The notes under the pieces are model-generated. The model was given only the letters and a program-made list of their open reading frames with translations. It had not been told where the DNA came from and searched no databases. Below, in pieces: positions 8,195 to 14,985 of a stretch of DNA of 64,000 bases. Location: contig NZ_JAIVFS010000009.1 in the NCBI RefSeq assembly GCF_020829645.1, positions 1 through 64,000 on the forward strand. The letters run 5' to 3'. Numbering within the stretch: the stretch's first letter is position 1; every line of letters starts with the position of its first letter. This DNA comes from Nostoc mirabile CHAB5784 (lineage in GTDB: Bacteria > Cyanobacteriota > Cyanobacteriia > Cyanobacteriales > Nostocaceae). The translations under genes were made by a program, and so were the position numbers.

Positions 8195-8834
8195 GAGGCA
8201 GTTCTTGCTGGGGGCAGGGGGAATTTTTGTACAAGTTTCTCCTTATCCCCTGTCTCATGCAAGAGGACAAAAATAATTTACCTGTTATCAGGATGACATA
8301 ATTTATTTTGTATTTACCGATACATTTATAGTTATTTTTAGATTAAGATATTCACACTTTTAGTGGTTACACTTTGGGAAAAAGTTAATTAGCGTGCAGG
8401 TAATGGGTACTGGCAGTTGTGATTTGTCAGTTGTTATTCTAATTACCACTGTTGACATTTTCACAAGTCTTTGCAGCAAATGAATTAGCTGTCGGGGCGT
8501 ACAGATAAATGTTCGCCCCTACGCACCTATCCATAGCTGGAATGACCATTGACAGATTATTCAGTTCTCAATCCCTTTTCTTGAGAATCTGAGAATGGTA
8601 ATGTTAATTAATTATACGGTTATTCAAAACTTTGATAGTTCGGAATTTCAAGCTAATGGGCATTATAGATTCAAGCAACTTCGTGAAACTACTCTGTCTA
8701 GTTGATTGCTTGGCTCAAATCCAAATGAGTCGGGTGTAAGGTTGGAGCCATCCAAAAACCAGTTTGGCAACAAGTATTCCTTGTCACCAGTCTATTAGAT
8801 TAAGAAATATCAAGGTTTTGGCAAACTAGATTAT
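8195..8834. other. Intergenic region, 640 bases
   Basis: No coding sequence seen. It holds a G-rich tract after ycf51 and a short hairpin at about 8492-8522 (GGGGCGTACA...TGTTCGCCCC), a degenerate form of the GTAGGGG...CCCCTAC hairpin also seen at 59148-59179. The last 100 bases should hold the promoter of the dehydrogenase-aminotransferase pair, but no clear box stands out. Confidence 0.5.
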
Positions 8835-10025
8835 ATGTCTAATCAAATTTCTACTCAACCTTCTTTGTCTACTCAAACCTCTAGTTCATTATTTACGCTC
8901 ACAGTTGCCCCAGCAAAGGTAATCCGTGGTTCTGGGGTGTTGCAAGCAGCCGCAGCAGAGATCGCCTGTTTGGGAAGTCGTCCCTTAATTGTGGCGGGTG
9001 AGTCTACTCTCGCCATCAGCCGAAAAAATTTGCTCCCAGTTTTAGAAACGCAACAGTTACATACTGCCCAAGCTTCCTATGGTGCAGATTGCTGCGAAGC
9101 TAGCCTGAAATCTTTACAGAAGAAAGCAAAAGAACATAAAGCTGATGTAATTATTGGTGTTGGCGGTGGCAAAGCCTTAGATACAGCGAAATTAGTCGCG
9201 CATCAGTTACAGTTACCAGTGGTGACAATTCCGACATCAGCGTCTACTTGTGCAGCTTGGAGTGCCCTGTCGAATGTTTATTCCGAAGAGGGGGCGTTTC
9301 TTTACGATGTGGGGCTGTCTCGTTGTCCCGATTTATTGATACTTGATTATGACTTGATTAAAACTGCACCACAACGGACTTTAGTAGCTGGAATTGGTGA
9401 TGCGATCGCTAAGTGGTATGAAGCGTCAGTTAGCAGTGGGCATTTGCAAGACACTTTAATTATTGCTGCGGTGCAACAAGCACGAGTTTTGCGAGATATC
9501 TTGTTGCAAAAGTCAGCCCCCGCCCTGAAAGAACCAGCTAGTGAGGTTTGGCGAGAAGTCGTAGACGCGACTGTTTTATTAGCTGGGGTAGTTGGAGGAC
9601 TTGGAGGGGCACAGTGTCGCACAGTTGCGGCCCATGCCGTGCATAATGGTTTAACGCACATTTCAGGGCATGGCAGTATTCATGGCGAAAAAGTTGCTTT
9701 TGGAATTTTGGTGCAATTGCGTTTAGAAGAAATGCTACAAGGCAATCAACTAGCAGCATCGGCACGACAACAATTGTTAAAGTTCTACACAGAAATTGGA
9801 CTGCCCCAAAAATTAAGTGATCTGGGATTGGGCAATATTACATTAGGCGAGTTGCAAACAGCGGCCGAAATTGCCCTAGTTCCTAATTCTGACATCCATC
9901 GACTACCGTTTAAAGTCGCGCCAGAACAGTTGATGGCGGCAATGGTTTCTACCACTGCACCCATAGATAGTAAAGATATGAATCGAGTTTCGCCCAAGGG
10001 AATCAGTGACGAGGTTGAAGCATGA
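8835..10025 (+). CDS. Iron-containing alcohol dehydrogenase family protein (glycerol dehydrogenase-like)
   Basis: A 396-residue protein. The Rossmann-like NAD(P)-binding half carries DVIIGVGGGKALDTAKLVA (residues about 109-127) and PTSASTCAAWS. The helical metal-binding half has the ligands expected for the family: D in GIGDAIAKWYE and two His in AVHNGLTHISGHGSIHGEK. These fit glycerol dehydrogenase-type enzymes that oxidise polyols or related alcohols with NAD. The next gene, an aminotransferase, overlaps by four bases (ATGA), so the pair is co-translated. That argues for a joint pathway with an amino or keto acid, not for glycerol catabolism, but the substrate is unknown. Confidence 0.85.
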   Translation: MSNQISTQPSLSTQTSSSLFTLTVAPAKVIRGSGVLQAAAAEIACLGSRPLIVAGESTLAISRKNLLPVLETQQLHTAQASYGADCCEASLKSLQKKAKEHKADVIIGVGGGKALDTAKLVAHQLQLPVVTIPTSASTCAAWSALSNVYSEEGAFLYDVGLSRCPDLLILDYDLIKTAPQRTLVAGIGDAIAKWYEASVSSGHLQDTLIIAAVQQARVLRDILLQKSAPALKEPASEVWREVVDATVLLAGVVGGLGGAQCRTVAAHAVHNGLTHISGHGSIHGEKVAFGILVQLRLEEMLQGNQLAASARQQLLKFYTEIGLPQKLSDLGLGNITLGELQTAAEIALVPNSDIHRLPFKVAPEQLMAAMVSTTAPIDSKDMNRVSPKGISDEVEA

Positions 10026-11254
10026 GTTTAAATTGGATTGTCCCAGCAGAACGTATACAAAAACTGCCGCCCTATGTATTTGCCCGTTTAGATGAACTGA
10101 AAGCTAAAGCGCGGGAACAAGGGTTAGATTTAATTGATTTGGGTATGGGAAACCCCGATGGTGCAACACCAGCACCAGTTGTAGAAGCTGCGATCGCCGC
10201 CTTGAAAGATCCCGCCAATCACGGTTATCCTCCTTTTGAGGGGACTGCTAGTTTCCGCCGGGCGATTACCAACTGGTATCATCGCCGTTATGGTGTGGTT
10301 CTCGATCCTGATAGCGAAGCTTTACCGCTACTCGGTTCTAAAGAAGGATTAACCCATTTAGCACTTGCCTACGTTAACCCTGGCGATTTAGTTCTAGTTC
10401 CTTCCCCAGCTTATCCCGCCCATTTTCGGGGGCCAGCGATTGCAGGGGGGAAAATTCACAGCTTGATCCTCAAACCAGAAAATGACTGGTTAATTGATTT
10501 AGCTGCAATTCCTGACGAGGTTGCAATACAAGCTAAAATTCTCTATTTCAACTATCCCAGCAATCCCACCGCTGCCACCGCACCCCGCGAGTTTTTTGAA
10601 GAAATCGTCGCCTTCGCCCGCAAATATGAAATTTTGCTGGTGCATGACTTGTGTTACGCCGAGTTAGCTTTTGATGGTTATCAACCCACTAGCTTGCTAG
10701 AAATTCCTGGCGCCAAAGAAATTGGTGTGGAATTTCACACCTTATCTAAAACCTACAATATGGCTGGTTGGCGCGTTGGGTTTGTGGTGGGTAATCGCCA
10801 TGTAATTCAAGGTTTACGGACACTAAAAACTAACTTGGATTACGGCATTTTTGCCGCATTACAAACAGCAGCCGAAACCGCCTTGCAACTGCCAGATGTG
10901 TATTTACACGAGGTACAACAACGCTACCGTACCCGCCGCGATTTCCTGATTCAAGGGTTAGGAGAGTTGGGTTGGGATATCCCCAAAACCAAGGCGACTA
11001 TGTATCTTTGGGTGAAGTGTCCTGTGGGTATGGGTTCCACGGACTTTGCCTTGAATGTATTGCAGCAAACTGGCGTTGTTCTTACCCCAGGTAATGCCTT
11101 TGGGGTTGCAGGTGAAGGTTATGTCAGGATCAGTTTGATTGCCGACTGCGATCGCTTGGGTGAAGCTTTACATCGCTTCAAGCAAGCGGGCATCCGCTAT
11201 CAACCTGAAAGCGTAGTTTCTACTTCAGAAGCGATCGCCGATCTCGTCAGTTGA
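10022..11254 (+). CDS. Class I/II aminotransferase, LL-diaminopimelate aminotransferase-like
   Basis: A 410-residue fold-type I PLP enzyme. It has DLGMGNPDGATPAPVVEAAI near the start, the N-x-P motif in NYPSNPTAATAP, D/Y in VHDLCYAELAF, the PLP lysine in HTLSKTYNMAGWR, and an Arg in EGYVRISLI that binds the substrate carboxylate. It resembles the LL-diaminopimelate/alanine (AlaC-like) aminotransferase group. It may act in lysine biosynthesis (tetrahydrodipicolinate to LL-diaminopimelate) or as a glutamate-dependent transaminase of another keto acid. Its ATGA overlap with the upstream dehydrogenase favours a specific coupled pathway. Cyanobacteria usually carry a separate dapL, so a paralogue is possible. 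Confidence 0.85.
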   Translation: MSLNWIVPAERIQKLPPYVFARLDELKAKAREQGLDLIDLGMGNPDGATPAPVVEAAIAALKDPANHGYPPFEGTASFRRAITNWYHRRYGVVLDPDSEALPLLGSKEGLTHLALAYVNPGDLVLVPSPAYPAHFRGPAIAGGKIHSLILKPENDWLIDLAAIPDEVAIQAKILYFNYPSNPTAATAPREFFEEIVAFARKYEILLVHDLCYAELAFDGYQPTSLLEIPGAKEIGVEFHTLSKTYNMAGWRVGFVVGNRHVIQGLRTLKTNLDYGIFAALQTAAETALQLPDVYLHEVQQRYRTRRDFLIQGLGELGWDIPKTKATMYLWVKCPVGMGSTDFALNVLQQTGVVLTPGNAFGVAGEGYVRISLIADCDRLGEALHRFKQAGIRYQPESVVSTSEAIADLVS

Positions 11255-11339
11255 TTAGAGGAAGGAAACCCAACATTACATGACTAAAATGATTGCTGAT
11301 CGTGTTTGGTATAATGTAAAAAAATAGAAAGAGTTAACA

Positions 11340-11624
11340 ATGATTGGTACTAATATATACATCAGTCAAGAAACTCAAGAATCTCTAATTAAAGCTGCGG
11401 CTTTAAAAAAAATGTCTGTTGAAGAACTAGCTTCTTCTATTTTGAGTGAAAGTATCCAAGAAAAATTGGGGCAAATCAGCTATTCTTCGGAAAATAAAAG
11501 CAAATTTGCCGTTAATCCTCTTGGAGAAATGCAACCCTATGCTTATTTGGCAGATCCTAATGAACCCGTTATTTCTGATGATGATTGGGAAATGAATGAA
11601 AATTATGAAGTGAACGATTTGTGA
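11340..11624 (+). CDS. Antitoxin of a type II toxin-antitoxin pair
   Basis: A 94-residue protein. The N-terminal part (TNIYISQETQESLIKAAALK and then KMSVEELASSIL) looks like a ribbon-helix-helix DNA-binding domain. The acidic C-terminus (DDDWEMNENYEVNDL) would wrap around the toxin. It overlaps the PIN-domain gene by four bases (GTGA), the usual antitoxin-first order. As in other pairs, the antitoxin or the complex probably represses its own promoter just upstream (TATAATG at about 11311-11317 looks like a -10 box). Confidence 0.75.
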   Translation: MIGTNIYISQETQESLIKAAALKKMSVEELASSILSESIQEKLGQISYSSENKSKFAVNPLGEMQPYAYLADPNEPVISDDDWEMNENYEVNDL

Positions 11625-12016
11625 TCATTCTTGATACTCATATTTGGGTTTGGTGGAATCACAATGATTCAAAGTTGACTCCTCCCCACCGTGAAGCAAT
11701 AAATAGGGAAAGACTTCATGGTTTAGGTGTTTGCTCCATAAGTTTGTTAGAGATTAGCAGACTTGTTACCCAAAATAAGTTAATTCTTCCATGTTCGATT
11801 CAAGAATGGTTCGATATTGCTTTGGCACAAGAGGGAGTAATTCTTCTATCAATCACTCCCCAAATTGCCATTGATTCATACTCCCTTCCAGGAAATTTTC
11901 ATAAAGATCCAGCCGATAGAATTATCGTTTCAACAGCAAGAATGTATGATGTTCCTTTGGTGAGTGTAGATGAAAAAATACTTGCCTATTCTGATGTAAA
12001 AAGAATTCTTCCTTAA
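11621..12016 (+). CDS. PIN-domain toxin (VapC-like ribonuclease)
   Basis: A 131-residue PIN-domain protein starting at GTG inside the antitoxin stop. It carries the acidic residues expected of a Mg-dependent RNase: D5 (MIILDTHIWVWW), E44 (SLLEIS), D96 and D99 (KDPADRIIVSTA) and D117. VapC-type toxins cleave tRNA or rRNA when the antitoxin is degraded. All catalytic residues are present, so the toxin is likely functional and kept in check by the upstream gene. A mosaic repeat begins directly after its stop. Confidence 0.85.
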   Translation: MIILDTHIWVWWNHNDSKLTPPHREAINRERLHGLGVCSISLLEISRLVTQNKLILPCSIQEWFDIALAQEGVILLSITPQIAIDSYSLPGNFHKDPADRIIVSTARMYDVPLVSVDEKILAYSDVKRILP

Positions 12017-12018
12017 TC

Positions 12019-12060
12019 TTTAGTGCGTAGACGCTTCTTCGGCTTGTCGTCAGACATCGC
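12019..12060. repeat. Mosaic repeat (inverted GATGTCTGACGACAAGCC core)
   Basis: AGTGCGTAGACGCTTCTTCGG then CTTGTCGTCAGACATCGC, the reverse complement of the repeat at 2068-2104. It lies immediately after the toxin gene. Confidence 0.7.
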
Positions 12061-12198
12061 TGTTCTTATAGTGTCAGCATTCCACTCAAAAATTGCTAAA
12101 CCCATAAAAGCATAAATGCCAATGCCCACGCTAGAATCTCTGAAACTGTAGTCTCTGCTGCACAATAGAGATAGCATACCCCGATCGAAATCTAATTC

Positions 12199-12522
12199 AT
12201 GCAAACCCCCGCCGCCACTATTCCTCATTTAATTGCTGCGGGCTTTCACGCCCTTTCTGATCCACTCAGGATTAGTGTGCTGGAATTGCTACGAAAACGA
12301 GAATTATGTGTATGTGATTTGTGCGAAGCCTTGGGGGTTAGTCAGTCGAAACTATCTTTTCATCTGAAAACCCTCAAGGAAGCTGGCTTAGTTCACTCCC
12401 GCCACGAAGGACGCTGGATTTACTACAGTTTGAATTTACCCCAATTTAGTGTTTTAGAGGAATATTTGGCAGATTTTCACCATAATGGTGTAATTTCATC
12501 GGTGCGTCCCTGCTGCGATTAG
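12199..12522 (+). CDS. arsR: ArsR/SmtB family arsenic-responsive repressor
   Basis: A 107-residue winged-helix regulator. It has CVCDLC (C37, C39, C42) at the start of the alpha-3 helix, which is the As(III)-binding site of ArsR-type proteins, followed by the recognition helix VSQSKLSFHLKTLKEAGLV. A further CC pair sits at the C-terminus (residues 105-106). Such repressors leave DNA when As(III) or Sb(III) binds. It heads an arsenic cluster (aquaporin, arsH, arsC), but a 148-base miniature element lies between it and the rest, which have their own promoter at 12758. It probably controls both promoters. Confidence 0.9.
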   Translation: MQTPAATIPHLIAAGFHALSDPLRISVLELLRKRELCVCDLCEALGVSQSKLSFHLKTLKEAGLVHSRHEGRWIYYSLNLPQFSVLEEYLADFHHNGVISSVRPCCD

Positions 12523-12555
12523 CGACAAGTTTATCTATGCTTGGGTAATTGTCTA

Positions 12556-12703
12556 ATATCATGTCCGCTTGATTGCTTATTAAATCCGAAGAACCCCACC
12601 CCCGCCAAAGCTACGCTTTGTCTCCCCTCCCCGCAAGCGGGAAGGGGCTGGGGGTAGGGTGCAATGACTGTGGGAATCATAACTAATTACCCGAACATGA
12701 TAT
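12556..12703. repeat. Miniature inverted-repeat element with ATATCATGTCCGC ends, copy 1
   Basis: Termini ATATCATGTCCGC and (reverse complement) ATATCATGTTCGG. The interior has a C/G-rich hairpin (CCCCTCCCCGCAAGCGGGAAGG). A second copy of nearly the same length lies inverted at 47496-47644, with matching edges and interior (GATTGCTT.TTAAA.CCGAAGAACCCC; TGACTGTGG.AA.CATAACTA). The element separates arsR from the aquaporin gene. Confidence 0.85.
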
Positions 12704-12718
12704 AACTGGTTCACGTAT

Positions 12719-12756
12719 CAATATAGTTACAAGACGGTTGTTTTGTAACTATATTG
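12719..12756. promoter_or_regulatory. Perfect 14-bp inverted repeat upstream of the arsenic operon promoter
   Basis: CAATATAGTTACAA and TTGTAACTATATTG are exact inverted copies separated by 10 bases. The right arm ends two bases before the -35-like TTGACA. It has no T tract, so it is not a good terminator; it is a candidate operator or a cruciform/mobile-element scar. Confidence 0.55.
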
Positions 12757-12757
12757 C

Positions 12758-12815
12758 TTGACATATCAACTTTTTTTGAAATAAGATATATACATCAACT
12801 TTTCTTGAAATGAAG
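12758..12815 (+). promoter_or_regulatory. Probable ArsR-controlled promoter with two direct operator boxes
   Basis: TTGACA at 12758-12763 and TAAGAT at 12782-12787 (18-base spacer) form a sigma-70-like promoter. Two near-identical boxes, ATCAACTTTTTTTGAAAT at 12765 and ATCAACTTTTCTTGAAAT at 12794, are spaced 29 bases apart. Box 1 fills the -35/-10 spacer and box 2 covers the expected transcription start. ATCAA-spacer-TTGA is the general shape of ArsR/SmtB operators, so repression by the upstream ArsR is likely. Confidence 0.65.
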
Positions 12816-13538
12816 GGTTCTAAAGTGCCTACCAGAGGCATGAAATCAAATTTACAAAAATCGCTGGCGTATTGCTGGCGAGAAGCTTTAGCAGAAGGAA
12901 TTGGCACCTTTATTTTGGTGTTTGCCGGGACTGGTGCAGTCATGGTGAACTCGATTAGTGGTGGCAGTATAACGCATATCGGTATCAGTTTTGTATTTGG
13001 TGCAGTCGTGACTGCGTTGATTTACGGAATTGGCCATCTGAGCGGCGCACACTTCAATCCTGCGGTGACCTTGGCATTTTGGACGAGTGGTTTTTTTCCA
13101 AAACAGCGAGTATTGCCGTATATTTTGGCACAATTAGTAGGTGCGATCGCAGCTTCAGCTTTACTACTAATTAGTTTAGGGCGAGTTGCGAATTTAGGGG
13201 CGACTCTACCACTGAATGGGAATTGGTTGCAATCTTTGGTGTTGGAGTTCGTTCTCACCTTTATATTGATGTTTGTAATTTTGGGTTCTGGACTAGATCG
13301 CCGCGCCCATATTGGTTTTGCTGGGTTAGCGATCGGGTTGACGGTGGGGATGGAAGCAGCATTTATGGGGCCAATTACAGGTGCAAGTATGAATCCAGCG
13401 CGTTCTTTAGGCCCGGCTTTGGTGGGAGGAATTTGGCTGCATCATTGGGTTTATTGGGTTGCACCCATTTTAGGAGCGCAATTAGCAGTAATAGTATATC
13501 GACAACTTTTCAACGGATTTAGCGATTTCAAAGAATAA
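12810..13538 (+). CDS. MIP family aquaglyceroporin, likely arsenite channel (AqpS-like)
   Basis: A 242-residue, six-helix channel. Both pore motifs are present: HFNPAVT in the first half and SMNPARS in the second, the Arg after the second NPA belonging to the selectivity filter. It sits between arsR and arsH/arsC and there is no ArsB or Acr3 pump, the arrangement known from the Sinorhizobium meliloti ars operon, where AqpS lets As(III) leave the cell down its gradient after ArsC reduction. The annotated ATG at 12810 overlaps operator box 2 and has no ribosome-binding site; ATG at 12840 (MKSNLQKSLAYCWREAL), preceded by AGAGG, is a plausible true start. Confidence 0.88.
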   Translation: MKGSKVPTRGMKSNLQKSLAYCWREALAEGIGTFILVFAGTGAVMVNSISGGSITHIGISFVFGAVVTALIYGIGHLSGAHFNPAVTLAFWTSGFFPKQRVLPYILAQLVGAIAASALLLISLGRVANLGATLPLNGNWLQSLVLEFVLTFILMFVILGSGLDRRAHIGFAGLAIGLTVGMEAAFMGPITGASMNPARSLGPALVGGIWLHHWVYWVAPILGAQLAVIVYRQLFNGFSDFKE

Positions 13539-13587
13539 AGGAGCAAGATTTATGGCGATTTTATTTCTATGACTGAAACAGAAAAGG

Positions 13588-13732
13588 ATACAGAGCAACT
13601 AAATTTCTTTATGGGGATTATTAATTTTGAATTTTGTTAGCGCAGCGTAAAGCCTTCGGCATGGCAACGCTATGAGCGAGTCCGCGAGCGTCATTTTGAA
13701 TTTTGAATTCGGAGCGAAGCGACGTGACCTCT
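13588..13732 (+). promoter_or_regulatory. arsH leader with SD-GTG module shared with the OCP-CTD homologue gene
   Basis: AAAGGATACA, then ATGG.GATT.TTAATTTTGAATTTT, then TTTTGAATTCGGAGCGAAGC and RACGTGACCTCT occur in the same order here and at 50068-50167. GGAG lies nine bases before GTG. A mosaic repeat (13637-13693) is inserted into this copy only. Confidence 0.65.
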
Positions 13733-14383
13733 TTCAAACATCCACCAAAAATATTGTTTTTATATGGTTCTTTGCGGGAGCGCTCCTATAGCCGCTTGTT
13801 AGCAGAAGAAGCCGCTCGAATCATTGAGGGATTGGGTGCAGAAGTCCGGTTTTTCAATCCTCATGAATTACCCATTTATGGCAGTGTGCCAGATACTCAT
13901 CCCCAGGTACAAAAATTACGGGAATTGAGCATCTGGTCTGAGGGGCAAGTGTGGTCTTCTCCTGAGATGCACGGTAATATTACTGGCATTATGAAAAACC
14001 AAATTGACTGGATTCCTTTAAATTTAGGAGCAGTTAGACCGACTCAAGGCAAAACATTAGCAATCATGCAAGTAAGTGGTGGTTCTCAGTCTTTTAACGC
14101 TGTTAATACGCTACGAATTTTAGGGCGGTGGATGCGAATGTTTACGATTCCCAATCAGTCTTCGGTGGCGAAAGCTTACCAAGAGTTTAATGAAGACGGA
14201 ACGATGAAGGATTCACCTTACCGCGATCGCGTCATCGATGTTATGGAAGAACTTTACAAATTTACGGTGTTATTGCGCGATCAGGTTGACTACCTAACAG
14301 ACCGCTACAGCGAACGTAAAGAAAAAGCAGTACAAGAAACCGTTAGAGTAGCCAATAGTGCGCTTGAAATGAATACCAATTAA
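13724..14383 (+). CDS. arsH: ArsH, NADPH-dependent FMN oxidoreductase of arsenic resistance
   Basis: The 219-residue protein (from GTG 13724) has the flavodoxin-like FMN site [15 protein letters not shown], the active-site loop [20 protein letters not shown] and the ArsH-specific segment [20 protein letters not shown]. ArsH enzymes oxidise trivalent organoarsenicals such as methylarsenite and also reduce quinones or azo dyes. The GTG at 13724, with GGAG nine bases upstream, is preferred over a TTG at 13703. The same leader and start occur before an unrelated gene at 50159. It lies between the aquaporin and arsC on the same strand, 185 bases after the aquaporin gene. Confidence 0.9.
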   Translation: MTSFKHPPKILFLYGSLRERSYSRLLAEEAARIIEGLGAEVRFFNPHELPIYGSVPDTHPQVQKLRELSIWSEGQVWSSPEMHGNITGIMKNQIDWIPLNLGAVRPTQGKTLAIMQVSGGSQSFNAVNTLRILGRWMRMFTIPNQSSVAKAYQEFNEDGTMKDSPYRDRVIDVMEELYKFTVLLRDQVDYLTDRYSERKEKAVQETVRVANSALEMNTN

Positions 14384-14431
14384 AGTTTATCAGATTTTTC
14401 TTCTGTCAACTTATCAAAAAATAACAACATC

Positions 14432-14827
14432 ATGAAAAAAGTAATGTTTGTTTGTAAGCATAATTCCCGCCGCTCGCAAATGGCAGAGGGATTTACGCGA
14501 ATATTAGGAGAAGGTAAAGTAGTTGTTGCTAGTTCAGGTTTGGCAGCAAGTGAGGTAGATCCTATCACTGTTAAAGTGATGTCAGAAGTTGGGATTGATA
14601 TTAGCAATCAGACTTCTAAAGCTTTAAGTAATTTCAATGCTGATGATTATAATGCTGTGATTTCATTATGTGGTTGTGGTGTTAACTTACCCGAAGAGTG
14701 GGTGTTAAGAGATGTCTTTGAAGATTGGCAACTTGATGATCCAGCAGGGCAATCAATTGAAGTTTTTCGGCGGGTTCGAGATGAAGTTAAAGAACGAGTT
14801 GTGCAGTTAATTGAGTCTCTCAGTTAA
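14432..14827 (+). CDS. arsC: Arsenate reductase, Synechocystis-type (LMW-phosphatase fold)
   Basis: A 131-residue protein with a low-molecular-weight phosphatase P-loop, VCKHNSRRSQMAEG, in which C8 is the nucleophile and R14 closes the CX5R motif. The redox cysteines C80 and C82 are in SLCGCGVN. This is the layout of Synechocystis ArsC, which uses the glutathione/glutaredoxin system in spite of its thioredoxin-type fold. It reduces arsenate to arsenite for export by the aquaporin. It is the last gene of the arsenic cluster, 48 bases after arsH. Its last two codons and stop lie in an 82-base tandem duplication shared with the facing kinase gene. Confidence 0.93.
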   Translation: MKKVMFVCKHNSRRSQMAEGFTRILGEGKVVVASSGLAASEVDPITVKVMSEVGIDISNQTSKALSNFNADDYNAVISLCGCGVNLPEEWVLRDVFEDWQLDDPAGQSIEVFRRVRDEVKERVVQLIESLS

Positions 14828-14985
14828 TTATGTCTTTTTAGATTTTAAAAGGATCGTAAGTTAGTTTGCAGGTTGCTACAACTATAAATCAGGTTTGCGA
14901 TCGAGTTAATTATGTCTTTTTAGATTTTAAAAGGATCGTAAGTTAGTTTGCAGGTTGCTACAACTATAAATCAGGTTTGCGATCG
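14822..14985. repeat. Perfect 82-base tandem duplication
   Basis: 14822-14903 and 14904-14985 are identical by eye (AGTTAATTATGTCTTTTTAG ... GGTTTGCGATCG). The unit spans the 3' ends of two convergent genes, arsC (plus) and the hybrid kinase (minus). The kinase reads into the right-hand copy and stops in it. Confidence 0.95.

Noticed and set aside
12013..12228. 71-codon minus-strand frame over the arsR start
   Set aside because: Begins antisense to arsR and ends in a mosaic repeat; no coding character.
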